Assembly: GCA_966211675.1 (NCBI GenBank)
Contig: CBIHPK010000001.1
Coordinates: 62,001-126,000, forward strand
Reading direction: 5' to 3'
DNA: 64,000 nt
DNA from: SCUS01 sp966211675
Lineage (GTDB): Bacteria; Myxococcota_A; Polyangia; Polyangiales; Ga0077539
The notes under the pieces were generated by a model. The model did no database searches and was not told the origin of the DNA. It saw only the letters and a list, made by a program, of their open reading frames with translations. The position numbers and the translations under genes are program-made. Of this stretch, positions 9,092-17,912 are shown piece by piece (position 1 is the stretch's first letter; the number at the start of each line of letters is the position of its first letter).

Positions 9092-9097
9092 TAGGCT
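9092..9097 (+). promoter_or_regulatory. Putative -10 element TAGGCT, leaderless start
   Basis: TAGGCT, extended as TATAGGCT from 9090, ends 8 nt before the GTG at 9106. A transcript starting about 7 nt downstream would begin at or next to the start codon. This supports GTG 9106 over the in-frame GTG at 9058. Confidence 0.45.
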
Positions 9098-9105
9098 GCG
9101 CGCCC

Positions 9106-11070
9106 GTGAGGTTCCGAGGACTCTTCGCGACGCTGGGGCTCCTGGGGACTCTTCTGGGCGGGGCCTCCTGCCTCGGGGAGATCGACGACTACACGCAGCA
9201 GCCGCTGGCCACGCACGTCACCGACTGGCGCGACGAGGTGATCTACCAGCTCCTGGTCGATCGCTTCGCCGACGGCGACACGGGCAACGACGTGCGCGTC
9301 GACCGCGGCTCGCTCGGTCGCTACCAGGGCGGCGACTGGCTCGGGGTCATCCAGCAGCTCGACTACCTCCAGCGCCTCGGGGTCACCACCCTCTGGATCT
9401 CCCCCGTCGTGCGCAACGTCGACACCGACGCGGGCTTCGACGGCTACCACGGCTACTGGGCCTCCGACCTCACGGTGCTCAACCCCCACTTCGGCGACCT
9501 CGCGATGCTCCGCCGGATGGTGCGCGAGTGCCACGCCCGTCAGATCAAGGTCATCGTCGACATCGTGACCAACCACATGGGTCAGATGTTCTTCTATGAC
9601 ATCAACAACAACGGCCGACCCGACGAGTTCCTCGGCGGCAGCGGCGTCGTGGTGCCCTTCCAGAACCCGGGCGGCGTGCCGAGCGCCATCTCTCGCGTCA
9701 CCGAGTACGACCCCGACTTCAACCTCCGCGGCCCGGTGCAGGCCTTCACCTCCCTCGGCCCCGCTGGCGACGCGCCGGTCATCTTCCTCGACATGCCGGA
9801 GATCTTCCGGGTGCCGCCGCGCTCGGACATCCTCCCCTCGCAGGCCATCCTCGCCCGACCGGAGGGCTACCACCGCCGCGGTCGCATCACGAGCTACGAG
9901 AACGTCGACAGCCAGCCCGGAGAGCAGACCCTCCTCGGTGACTTCCCGGGTGGCCTGAAGGACGTCAACACCGAAGACCCCCGGGTGCGCCTCGCGATGG
10001 TCGAGGCCTACTGGCGCTGGGTCCAGCTCACGGACATCGACGGCTTCCGCATCGACACGCTCAAGCACGTGGAGCACGGGTTCTGGCAATACTTCGGGGC
10101 CCAGATCCGGCAGCGCGCGATGAGCGCGGGCAAGCAGCGCTTCTTCCTCTTCGGTGAGGCCTTCGACGGCGACGACCGCCTCGTGGGCTCGTACACCAAC
10201 CCCAACGAGATGGACTCGGTCTTCTACTTCCCGCAGAAGTACCGGGTCTTCGACAACATCTTCCAGTGCGGCGTGGGCAACACCCGGGACGTCGAGGCGC
10301 TCTACACCGAGCGCCTGCGCGACTTCTCGGCGACGCCGCAGCCCCTCGGCATCGGCGTCGCGCCCACGCAGGCGCTGGTCAACTTCATGGACAACCATGA
10401 CGTGTCGCGCTTCCTCTATGGAATGAACCCGACCGTGGTGGACAACATCCGGGGCGTCGACCGGAGAGGGCCCGACTGCTCCTCCGGGCTGGTCAATGGC
10501 AACAACCCCGCGGACGTGGAGCGCTTCCGCCCCCGGCTGCTGGCGGCGCTCACGTACCTGCTCACGGAAGACGGCATTCCCTGCATCTATTACGGCACCG
10601 AGCAGGACTTCCGCGGCGGCAATGACCCCTCCAACCGGGAGCGCCTCTGGGATACCGGATATCCCACCAGCGAGACCCGCCGCGACGGCTCCGTGAGCAC
10701 CTTCGGATGGACCCGCCGGCTGATCGCCGCGCGCCGCACCTACCCCGCGCTGCGCCGCGGGAGCTTCTCGGTGCGCTGGACCACGGAGCACACGGGCGCC
10801 GAGCAGGACGCGGGGATGCTCGCGTTCGAGCGGGTGGACGGGGCGAATTTCGCGCTGGTGGTGATCCACGCAAAGGACGGCACGGCGGAGACGAGCACGG
10901 CCCGGGCGGGGGGCAGCGCGATGACCGTGAGCCAGCCCGAGGGCACGGAGCTGGTGAACATCCTGGGCACCGAGCCTCGGACGGCGACCGTCGGCAATGG
11001 CGGACAGGTGACGGTGTCATTGGGACCATGGCAGAGCGCGGTGTTTGTTCCTCGATCGCAGGTGCGCTGA
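9106..11070 (+). CDS. GH13 alpha-amylase-family lipoprotein
   Basis: A 654-residue secreted glycoside hydrolase of family 13, acting on alpha-glucans. The N-terminus is a lipoprotein signal with a cysteine after LLGGAS (residue about 22). The catalytic barrel begins with DEVIYQLLVDRFADGD and contains all conserved regions: DIVTNH (region I), the nucleophile Asp at about 317 in GFRIDTLKHV, the acid/base Glu at about 351 in FGEAF, and the transition-state Asp at about 432 in DNHD. A beta-sandwich C-terminal domain follows. GTG 9106 is preferred because it gives the signal peptide and follows a TAGGCT element; GTG 9058 overlaps the previous stop codon. The exact substrate (starch, cyclodextrin or maltooligosaccharide) cannot be decided from the sequence. 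Confidence 0.93.
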   Translation: MRFRGLFATLGLLGTLLGGASCLGEIDDYTQQPLATHVTDWRDEVIYQLLVDRFADGDTGNDVRVDRGSLGRYQGGDWLGVIQQLDYLQRLGVTTLWISPVVRNVDTDAGFDGYHGYWASDLTVLNPHFGDLAMLRRMVRECHARQIKVIVDIVTNHMGQMFFYDINNNGRPDEFLGGSGVVVPFQNPGGVPSAISRVTEYDPDFNLRGPVQAFTSLGPAGDAPVIFLDMPEIFRVPPRSDILPSQAILARPEGYHRRGRITSYENVDSQPGEQTLLGDFPGGLKDVNTEDPRVRLAMVEAYWRWVQLTDIDGFRIDTLKHVEHGFWQYFGAQIRQRAMSAGKQRFFLFGEAFDGDDRLVGSYTNPNEMDSVFYFPQKYRVFDNIFQCGVGNTRDVEALYTERLRDFSATPQPLGIGVAPTQALVNFMDNHDVSRFLYGMNPTVVDNIRGVDRRGPDCSSGLVNGNNPADVERFRPRLLAALTYLLTEDGIPCIYYGTEQDFRGGNDPSNRERLWDTGYPTSETRRDGSVSTFGWTRRLIAARRTYPALRRGSFSVRWTTEHTGAEQDAGMLAFERVDGANFALVVIHAKDGTAETSTARAGGSAMTVSQPEGTELVNILGTEPRTATVGNGGQVTVSLGPWQSAVFVPRSQVR

Positions 11071-12125
11071 CCCTGGCGGCGCTGGTGGGGTGCGGGGCCG
11101 CGCGGTTCCGCCCGCCGCCTCGCGTCGCCTGCGCCGTCGGCACGCAGCAGGGTCTCCCCACCCCCCACCTGGCCTGGAACGGCCACGGCTGGAGCGCCCT
11201 CGTCCTCGACGGCCGCACCCTCTACCTCCGCGGTCTGCGCCCCGACGGCGCGGTCTCCGGCGAGCCCCTGGCGTTGTCCCATGACGCCGACGGCCTCGAC
11301 CGCGCGGCGATGACCGTCGTCCACGGCACCCACCGCATCGCCTTCGCCACCCGCGAGGACGCCACGGTGCAGGTAGTCAGGGTGGCCGAGGGGAGCGACC
11401 CCACGGTGGCCTCGCTCGACGCCGCGCTCACCGGCAAGGTCGCGGTGGTGGCGAGGCCGGAGAGCAGCTCGGTCCCGGCGGCGGTCTTCCTGGAGACGGT
11501 GCGGGGCACCGAGCGGGCGATGATCGAGGAGGACGGCGACCTCGGGGCGACCGCTCGCTGCCCCGCCGGGGTGGTGCCCGACGCGGTGATGGCCGCGGGC
11601 GACGGCTTCGTGGCGCTGGTGGCGGGCGAGCGATCGGGGCTCACCGCGGTGTGGCTCGACGACGCCTGCCAGGAGCGCTCCCGCGCGGTGCTCTCGCAGG
11701 ACGCGGGTGCCGTCCACTGGCGCGAGCTCAGCCCCGGTCCGATGGGTCCCTGGGTGGCCTTCACCGATGGCAACCGCGCGGCCTGGTTCGCGGCGCTGGG
11801 CGCCCGCGGCGGGCTGCGGGTGCCCCCTCGTCGGCTGGAGGGCGCCATCGAGCGCCCGTCGATCCTGGTGGGCTTGGACGACGCGGGCGCCATGCGCTCG
11901 CTGACCGTACTGGGCATCCGGCGCACGGAGATCGACGCGCGGCTGGTGACCCTCCAATACGACCAGGAGGCCCGCTTCGTGGACCTCCGCACGCTCCTCA
12001 ACGACCCGGTGCGCACGCTCGACGTGGTGGCGCCAACCCCCTGGGGCGGAGCGCTCATCGGATATCAGCGCAACGCCGTCGCGGGCTCCATGGGCTATTC
12101 GTTCCTGCTTCGGATGTGCCCATGA
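11028..12125 (+). CDS. Lipoprotein, function unknown
   Basis: A 365-residue protein that starts inside the amylase gene (43-nt overlap in another frame). The N-terminus MAERGVCSSIAGALTLAALV is followed by a lipobox-like LVGC near residue 22. The rest shows beta-rich segments with repeated short aromatic/Gly turns (for example AWNGHGWSALVL), reminiscent of a propeller-like fold but without a motif I can name. The stop overlaps the next start as ATGA, so it is translationally coupled to the CoA-transferase gene. It is probably an envelope protein exported with the amylase. No reaction is assigned. Confidence 0.75.
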   Translation: MAERGVCSSIAGALTLAALVGCGAARFRPPPRVACAVGTQQGLPTPHLAWNGHGWSALVLDGRTLYLRGLRPDGAVSGEPLALSHDADGLDRAAMTVVHGTHRIAFATREDATVQVVRVAEGSDPTVASLDAALTGKVAVVARPESSSVPAAVFLETVRGTERAMIEEDGDLGATARCPAGVVPDAVMAAGDGFVALVAGERSGLTAVWLDDACQERSRAVLSQDAGAVHWRELSPGPMGPWVAFTDGNRAAWFAALGARGGLRVPPRRLEGAIERPSILVGLDDAGAMRSLTVLGIRRTEIDARLVTLQYDQEARFVDLRTLLNDPVRTLDVVAPTPWGGALIGYQRNAVAGSMGYSFLLRMCP

Positions 12126-13312
12126 ACCCGCTTCGTGGAGTGCGGGTGCTCGACCTGACCCGGATGCTCGCGGGCCCCTATGGCACCATGCTCCTGGCCG
12201 ACCTCGGGGCCGAGGTGTTGAAGGTCGAGCGCCCCGGCTCGGGCGACGAGATCCGCGCGGTGGGCCCTCACTTCCTCCATGGGGAGAGCGTCTATTTCCT
12301 CTCGGTCAACCGCGGCAAGCGCTCGGTGGCGCTCGACCTCTCCCGTCCGGAGGGTCGCTCCCTGCTGCGCCGCCTCGCGGCTCGCTGCGACGTCGTGGTG
12401 GAGAACTTCCGCGCCGGGGTGGCCGAGCGCCTCGGCTGCGACGCCGCGACGCTCATGGCCGACAACCCCCGGCTGATCGTCTGTGGCATCACGGCCTTCG
12501 GTCGCACCGGCCCGGACCGCGACCTGCCCGCCTTCGACCTCACCCTTCAAGCGCGCGGGGGAATGATGGGATTGACCGGCGAGCCCGACGGCGAGCCGGT
12601 GCGCTGCGGCGTCCCCATGGGCGACCTCGCGGGAGGCCTCTTCTCGGCGCTGGCGGTGAGCGCGGCCCTCTACGAGCGCGAGCGCACCGGCGTCGGTCGC
12701 TTCATCGACCTGTCGCTGCTCGACTGCCAGGTAGGGCTCTTGACCTACGCCGCGGGCAATTGGCTGATGGCGGGCGACGACATGGGCCGCCAGGGATCGG
12801 GCCACGCCCACGCGATCCCCTATCAGCGCTTCGCGACGAGCGACGGGCACCTGGTGGTGGCGGTGTTCACCGACGCGTTCTGGCCCGGGTTCTGCCGGGC
12901 GCTGGGCTGTCCGGAGTGGGCCTCCGATCGACGCTATGCCACCCACGCGGCGCGCCGTGAGCGCATGGGCGAGGTGCAGTCGCTCATCGGACAACGATTG
13001 TCCGAAGAGGGCACTGCGCACTGGCTCTCTCGCCTCTACGAAGAGGGCGTTCCCGCCGCGCCGGTGCAGCGGGTGTCCGAGGTGTGCGCCGACCCGCAGG
13101 TGCTGGCCCGGGGGATGGTGGCGACGATGGAGCACCCCACCGCGGGGACCGTGCGCACCGCGGGCGACCCGCTGCGCGCGGGGGAGGAGCGCCGGGAGGG
13201 CTTCCTCGCGGCGCCGGTGCTGGGGGCGGACACGGACGCGGTGCTGGGGGGATTGCTGGGACTCGATCCCTCCGAGCTGGCCGGGCTGAGGGCGAGTGGG
13301 GTTGTCGGGTGA
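12122..13312 (+). CDS. CaiB/BaiF-type (family III) CoA-transferase
   Basis: A 396-residue protein, the usual length for family III CoA-transferases, which move CoA between carboxylic acids through an aspartyl-CoA anhydride. It opens with GVRVLDLTRMLAGPYGTMLLADLGAEVLKVE-type family sequence (read in parts), continues with NRGKRSVALDL and VVENFRAG, and has the catalytic Asp in MGDLAGG at about residue 165. The C-terminal domain has the usual GVPAAPV and VLARGM motifs. It is cytosolic. The start overlaps the upstream lipoprotein stop (ATGA) and the GST gene begins 13 nt downstream, so the three genes form one operon. The acyl substrate cannot be told from the sequence; an alpha-methylacyl-CoA racemase role is also possible in this superfamily. 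Confidence 0.93.
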   Translation: MNPLRGVRVLDLTRMLAGPYGTMLLADLGAEVLKVERPGSGDEIRAVGPHFLHGESVYFLSVNRGKRSVALDLSRPEGRSLLRRLAARCDVVVENFRAGVAERLGCDAATLMADNPRLIVCGITAFGRTGPDRDLPAFDLTLQARGGMMGLTGEPDGEPVRCGVPMGDLAGGLFSALAVSAALYERERTGVGRFIDLSLLDCQVGLLTYAAGNWLMAGDDMGRQGSGHAHAIPYQRFATSDGHLVVAVFTDAFWPGFCRALGCPEWASDRRYATHAARRERMGEVQSLIGQRLSEEGTAHWLSRLYEEGVPAAPVQRVSEVCADPQVLARGMVATMEHPTAGTVRTAGDPLRAGEERREGFLAAPVLGADTDAVLGGLLGLDPSELAGLRASGVVG

Positions 13313-13325
13313 GAGGGGTAGTCGG

Positions 13326-14066
13326 ATGACCATCGTGCTGCATCGATTTCCGCTGAGTCACTTCTCCGAGAAGGCGCGGGTGATGCTCGACTTCAAGGGC
13401 CTCGACTACCGCGTGGTGGAGCACAGCCCCGGGCCCGACCAGCTCGCCATCATGAAGCTCTCCGGGCAGCGCAAGGTGCCGGTGCTGGAGCACGACGGGA
13501 GCGTGATCCACGACTCGACGGCGATCGCGCTCTACCTGGAGCACGCCTTCCCCGGCACCCGCCCGATGCTCCCTTCGGACTTCGTCCAGCGCCGCGCGGT
13601 GCTCGACCTGGAGGAGCGCCTCGACGCCGTGCTGGGCCCTCGCGTGCCGGGCATCGCGGCGGACGAGGCCTTGCGCGACGGAGACCTCTGGGCCGACGTG
13701 GGGACGGCCTCGCTGGGCAAGCCGAGGGTCCCCCGGCTGCTGGTGCGGGCGGTGGGCTGGGTGGCCCGCCCGGCGACCTTCGTCCCCGGGGTGCGACGGC
13801 AGCTGGACGAGGCGCGCACGACGGTCCGAGCGATGCTGGTCGAGCTCTGCGAGCGCATCGCGGAGAAGGGCTACCTGTGCGGGCCGGAGCCCACGATGGC
13901 CGACCTCACGGCGGCCGGCCTGACGATGCTGTTGAAGATCCCGGACTCGAAGCACAACGCCCTCCCCGAGCGGGTGGGCCAAGGCGTGCGGGAGTTCATC
14001 AACGACCCGGTGCTGGGGAGGTTCTTCGACTGGCGAGACCGGCTCTACGCCGATCTGTTGAAGTAG
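13326..14066 (+). CDS. Glutathione S-transferase family protein
   Basis: A 246-residue cytosolic protein with an N-terminal thioredoxin-fold GST domain: VLHRFPLSHFSEKARVML carries the Ser/Cys-type active-site region, here serine, then GQRKVPVLEHDG (cis-Pro) and DSTAIALYLE (glutathione binding). An all-helical C-terminal domain follows, with DLTAAGL typical of GSTs. ATG 13326 is chosen because the fold starts there. It lies 13 nt after the CoA-transferase and converges on speA. The natural substrate is unknown. Confidence 0.9.
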   Translation: MTIVLHRFPLSHFSEKARVMLDFKGLDYRVVEHSPGPDQLAIMKLSGQRKVPVLEHDGSVIHDSTAIALYLEHAFPGTRPMLPSDFVQRRAVLDLEERLDAVLGPRVPGIAADEALRDGDLWADVGTASLGKPRVPRLLVRAVGWVARPATFVPGVRRQLDEARTTVRAMLVELCERIAEKGYLCGPEPTMADLTAAGLTMLLKIPDSKHNALPERVGQGVREFINDPVLGRFFDWRDRLYADLLK

Positions 14067-14073
14067 GGACGAC

Positions 14074-14086
14074 GTAGACGGTCTAC
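14074..14086. repeat. Inverted repeat between convergent genes
   Basis: GTAGAC and GTCTAC form a perfect 6-bp stem around a single G in the 58-nt gap between the convergent GST and speA genes. The one-base loop could not form as a simple hairpin without opening inner pairs, and no T-run follows, so a terminator role is weakly supported. Confidence 0.25.
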
Positions 14087-14124
14087 AGCGGCTTGCGCCA
14101 CCCACGAACAGCGACGCGCCCGGT

Positions 14125-16092
14125 CTACTTCCCGTTGGTGGCCTTGAAGGACAGGTAGGTCTGCTCCTTCAGGCCGCGCTCGTAGTCCGCGAGGAGGCGC
14201 ATGCCCTCCTGCGGGCGCAGCCGGTCGGCCTTGATGGCCTGATCGATCTGCGACTTCATCTTCTGCGCGAGGTTGTTGGGGAAATACTGGGTCATCGCCA
14301 GCACCTCCGCGACGGTGTTACCCGGCAGGGTCTCTTCGATGTAGTAGCCCCGCTCGTCGTCCTCATCGAGGAAGACGTGCACCTCGTTCACGCGGCCGAA
14401 GAGGTTGTGCAGGTCGCCCATGATGTCCTGATAGGCGCCCGTCAGGAAGATGCCGAGGTAGTACGGGGAGTTCGTCACCTCGTGCAGGCGCAGCGTGTCG
14501 CGCGTGTCGCTGAGGTCGATGAACTTCGACACCTTCCCGTCGGAGTCGCAGGTGATGTCCACCAGCGTGGTCTCCAGCGTGGGCTCCTCGTTCAGGCGAT
14601 GAATGGGGACGATCGGGAAGAGCTGCCCCAGCGCCCAGTGGTCCAGCAGCGACTGGAACACCGAGAAGTTGCAGATGTGCTGGTCCGCGAGCTGGTTGTC
14701 GAGGTCGCCGAGCTCGTCCGGGCGCTCCTCCGGGTCGAGGGTCTTCGCGCGGTTCTGGATGGCCTCGGCGATCTCCCAGTAGAGCGACTCGACGCGGGCC
14801 TTCACCGTGAGGTCGAGCATCCCCAGCTCGAACATCTTCTGCGAAGACTCCTTGATGTCCGTGAGGTCATGCCAGCTCTCCATCAGGTTGCGGTCCGTGA
14901 GGTGTCGCTGGATGTAGAGCAGGTCGCGGATGAGCTTGTGGTCCACCGGCGGCGACTGCGCGGGCTCGCTCGGGGTCTTCTCGATGGAGCCGAAGGCCTC
15001 CACCACCAGCACCGAGTGGTGCGCCACCACGGCGCGGCCGGACTCGCTCACGATGGTCGGGTGCGCCACCTTCTCTTCATCACAGATGTCCATGATGTTG
15101 TAGACGATGTTGTCGGCATACTCCTGCACCGTGTAGTTCATTGAACTATGGAAGGTGCTGGCGCTCCCGTCGTAGTCGACGGCCAGTCCGCCGCCCACGT
15201 CGATGTACTCCACCTCGTGGCCCATCTGGCGGAGCTTGGCGTAGTACCGCGCGGCCTCGCGCACCGCGCGCTTCATGATCAGGATGTCGGGCACCTGCGA
15301 CCCGATGTGGAAGTGCAGCAGCTTGAAGGCCCCGGGCATCCCGGCCTCGCGCAGCATCAGGCACGCGTCGAGGATCTCCGCCGTGCTCAGACCGAACTTC
15401 GCGTGCTCTCCGCCCGACGTGGCCCACTTGCCCGCGCCCTTGGCCAGCAGCCGGACGCGCAGCCCCACCATCGGCTCGACGCTCATCTCCTTGGCGACGC
15501 GGATGATCGCCGCGACCTCGGCGAGCTTCTCCGCCACCAGGATCACCCGCTTGCCCAGCTTGCGCCCCACCAGCGCGGTGCGGATGAAGGTGTCGTCCTT
15601 GTAGCCGTTGCAGACGATGAGCGACTCCGGGTCGCTGTGCTGCGAGAGCCCGGCGAACACCTCGGGCTTCGAGCCCACCTCGATGCCGTAGTGGAAGGGC
15701 TCGCCCGCCACCAGGATCTCCTCCAGCACCTCGCGGAGCTGGTTGACCTTGATGGGGTACACGCCGCGATACACGCCCTGGTATCGGTTCTCCGCGATGG
15801 CGCGGATGAAGGCGCCGTTGATCGCCCGCACCCGGTGGTGGAGGATGTCCTGGAAGCGGATGAGCAGGGGGGTCTGGAAGCCCTCCTCTCGCGCCTCCTT
15901 CACCACCTCCAGCAGCGGAATCGAGGCGCCCTGCTCCTGGAGCGGCCGGGCCGCCATGTTGCCATCGGCGTTGACGGTGAAGTACCCCGATCCCCACCGG
16001 TCGATGAGGTAGAGGGCCAGGGCGTCATCGACGGTCCAGGGCGTGGGCTCGGTGGAGTCGGCGGCGGGGGCGGGAGCGGGCGTAGCGTCCAA
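14125..16092 (-). CDS. speA: Biosynthetic arginine decarboxylase
   Basis: A 655-residue PLP enzyme converting arginine to agmatine, the first step to putrescine and spermidine. The alanine-racemase-like barrel has the PLP lysine in GVYPIKVNQ and glycine/histidine motifs HFHIGSQV and DVGGGLAVDYDG. The C-terminal sheet domain has CDSDGK and FLTGAYQDIMGDLHNLFG. The length matches SpeA (about 630-660 residues). The N-terminus is uncertain: TTG 16092 has AAGAAGGG 10 nt upstream, and a TTGACG/CACAAT promoter lies before it. The frame also extends to GTG 16194 and TTG 16197, which would place that promoter inside the gene. No other polyamine genes are adjacent. Confidence 0.93.
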   Translation of the reverse strand: MDATPAPAPAADSTEPTPWTVDDALALYLIDRWGSGYFTVNADGNMAARPLQEQGASIPLLEVVKEAREEGFQTPLLIRFQDILHHRVRAINGAFIRAIAENRYQGVYRGVYPIKVNQLREVLEEILVAGEPFHYGIEVGSKPEVFAGLSQHSDPESLIVCNGYKDDTFIRTALVGRKLGKRVILVAEKLAEVAAIIRVAKEMSVEPMVGLRVRLLAKGAGKWATSGGEHAKFGLSTAEILDACLMLREAGMPGAFKLLHFHIGSQVPDILIMKRAVREAARYYAKLRQMGHEVEYIDVGGGLAVDYDGSASTFHSSMNYTVQEYADNIVYNIMDICDEEKVAHPTIVSESGRAVVAHHSVLVVEAFGSIEKTPSEPAQSPPVDHKLIRDLLYIQRHLTDRNLMESWHDLTDIKESSQKMFELGMLDLTVKARVESLYWEIAEAIQNRAKTLDPEERPDELGDLDNQLADQHICNFSVFQSLLDHWALGQLFPIVPIHRLNEEPTLETTLVDITCDSDGKVSKFIDLSDTRDTLRLHEVTNSPYYLGIFLTGAYQDIMGDLHNLFGRVNEVHVFLDEDDERGYYIEETLPGNTVAEVLAMTQYFPNNLAQKMKSQIDQAIKADRLRPQEGMRLLADYERGLKEQTYLSFKATNGK

Positions 16093-16159
16093 TGAATCAA
16101 GACCCTTCTTGCTGCGAAATGGAGCGGCCCCGGTGGTCGGGGCCTTCGCAAGCGGCGCG

Positions 16160-16187
16160 ATTGTGGGCAAGCGCACCCTTGCGTCAA
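16160..16187 (-). promoter_or_regulatory. Putative sigma-70-like promoter of speA
   Basis: On the minus strand TTGACG (16187-16182) and CACAAT (16165-16160) are separated by 16 nt. The leader to TTG 16092 would be about 60 nt and contains AAGAAGGG. This reading requires the downstream start. Confidence 0.35.
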
Positions 16188-16238
16188 GGCCCACCAACGA
16201 CTGTCACGCGATCTCCGTCAGAACAGCGCCCGCCGCGC

Positions 16239-16244
16239 TACGCT
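16239..16244 (+). promoter_or_regulatory. Putative -10 element TACGCT, leaderless start
   Basis: TACGCT ends 6 nt before GTG 16251, the codon that opens a perfect lipoprotein signal peptide. No Shine-Dalgarno sequence is visible between them. Confidence 0.45.
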
Positions 16245-16250
16245 CGCGCG

Positions 16251-17912
16251 GTGCTGCGACCCGGTACCGCCCTCTGCCTCACCGCCCTGATCGCCGCCTG
16301 CGACGCGCCCGCCACCCCATCGGACGCCGGCCGCGACGCGGCGCTTACAGACCTCGGTAAGCCCACCGACCGCCCCGCCCCGCTCGACGCCCCCGCGGTC
16401 GATGTCCCCGCGGATGTCGGCAACGATGTCCCCTCGGTCGATGTCCCGCCCGACGTGCCCTCGGTGGACTCCGGTCCGCCGGGCTGCTTCAGCGTGCGCG
16501 GTGCTGCGCTGCTCCCGGCGGCGGGTCGAGAGCTCGGCCCCCACGCGGCGCAGTCCCTCGTCTACGACGCCGCCCGCGGGGCCCTGGTCCTCGCGCCTTC
16601 GACTCGCCCCGGTCCCTTCGTCGAGGACCGCCCCCTGCCGCGCGGCGCCCTCGACTCCGACGGCTTCGTGATGGACGGCTGGTGGTACCTGCTCGGCGGC
16701 CAGACCGACGCGACGCACACCTCCACCGAGCTCCTCGCCGCCCCGGTGCAGGCCGACGGCACCCTCGGCGCGTGGAGCGCCCGCACCCCGTATCCGCTGC
16801 CGTTGCTCGATCACATCGTGCTCGCTCACGCGGGCCGCGCCTACCTCACCGGCGGCGCCCAGGACCTCGGCGGCGACAACGTCCGCCAGCTCACCGCCGC
16901 GCGCTGGGCCGCCCCCTCCGCGGGCGACATCCCCCTCTGGAACACCGCCCCGGACAACCCCGTCCGCCGCTTCGGCCACGAGGCCGTCCTCGCCGCGGGC
17001 TTCCTCTACACCCTCGGCGGCGACGACGGCGACCTCGCCACGGACGACGTCTCCGTGGCCCCGATCCTCCCCGACGGCTCCCTCGGACCGTGGCGCCGCA
17101 CCACTCCTTTACCCGATGGGGTAAACCAGTTCCTCGCCGGGGCGGGCACCTCGCGACACCTCTGGGCCTTCGGAGGCTGCCGCCGCAAGGACTGCGAGAC
17201 CGTCTCCAACATCGAGCGCCGGATGTTCGTCGCCGACATCCAGACCGACGGGACCCTCTCCGCGTGGCGCCTCGCGGGTCAGCTCCCGGTCGCCAACTAC
17301 GACCAGAAGGTGGTGGTCACCGGCGGCCGCGTGGTGATGGCGGGCGGTCGCGCGGGCGGTCGCTCCCGCTGCGGCGACGCGGGCGGCGACAACTACGACG
17401 GCGTCTGGTGGGCCGAGCTGCGCCCCGACGGAACCCTCGGCCCATGGGAGTCCGGCGCCCCGCTCGGCGTCGCGCTGCCGCGCGTGCGCAGCGACCAGGT
17501 GATGCGCGTCGACCACCTCGGCCAGCTCTGGGTGCTGGGCGGCCGCACCTCCTGCATCGGCGCCGAGACCGCCGACCGCAACAACACCTTCCCCCGCGAG
17601 GTGTGGCGCTCCGCGTCGGTGACCACCTCCGGCCGGGCCCGCGTGGGCTCCTGGCTCTCGGGCCCGCTCACCGTGGCCTCGGGCCGGGCGACCTCGCTCC
17701 GCTGGGACGCCGACGGCGAGGTCACCGTGCAGGTCCGCTTCGAGCGCGACGCCGCCCCGGACACCTGGAACGCCTGGACCATCGCCCCCACCTCCGCCCG
17801 CTCGATGCCCCTCGGCGACGGCGTGCGCCGGGTGCAGGTGCTCGCCACCTTCGTAGGCGACGGCGTCGTGACCCCGGCGCTGCGCTCGGTCACCCTCGAC
17901 TGCGCCCCGTGA
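16251..17912 (+). CDS. Kelch-like beta-propeller lipoprotein
   Basis: A 553-residue secreted lipoprotein. Signal and lipobox (LIAAC, Cys at about residue 17) are followed by a Thr/Asp/Pro-rich spacer (residues 20-75: DAPAVDVPADVG and similar). The remainder has Kelch-like blades: YLLGGQT, YLTGGA, YTLGGDDGD, WAFGGC, VMAGGRAGG, WVLGGRT, each followed by a recurring DGTLGAW or DGSLGPW turn. GTG 16251 is chosen for the signal peptide and the upstream TACGCT. It overlaps the phosphopantetheinyl transferase start as GTGA. It is likely anchored in the outer membrane and used for binding; the ligand is unknown. Confidence 0.85.
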   Translation: MLRPGTALCLTALIAACDAPATPSDAGRDAALTDLGKPTDRPAPLDAPAVDVPADVGNDVPSVDVPPDVPSVDSGPPGCFSVRGAALLPAAGRELGPHAAQSLVYDAARGALVLAPSTRPGPFVEDRPLPRGALDSDGFVMDGWWYLLGGQTDATHTSTELLAAPVQADGTLGAWSARTPYPLPLLDHIVLAHAGRAYLTGGAQDLGGDNVRQLTAARWAAPSAGDIPLWNTAPDNPVRRFGHEAVLAAGFLYTLGGDDGDLATDDVSVAPILPDGSLGPWRRTTPLPDGVNQFLAGAGTSRHLWAFGGCRRKDCETVSNIERRMFVADIQTDGTLSAWRLAGQLPVANYDQKVVVTGGRVVMAGGRAGGRSRCGDAGGDNYDGVWWAELRPDGTLGPWESGAPLGVALPRVRSDQVMRVDHLGQLWVLGGRTSCIGAETADRNNTFPREVWRSASVTTSGRARVGSWLSGPLTVASGRATSLRWDADGEVTVQVRFERDAAPDTWNAWTIAPTSARSMPLGDGVRRVQVLATFVGDGVVTPALRSVTLDCAP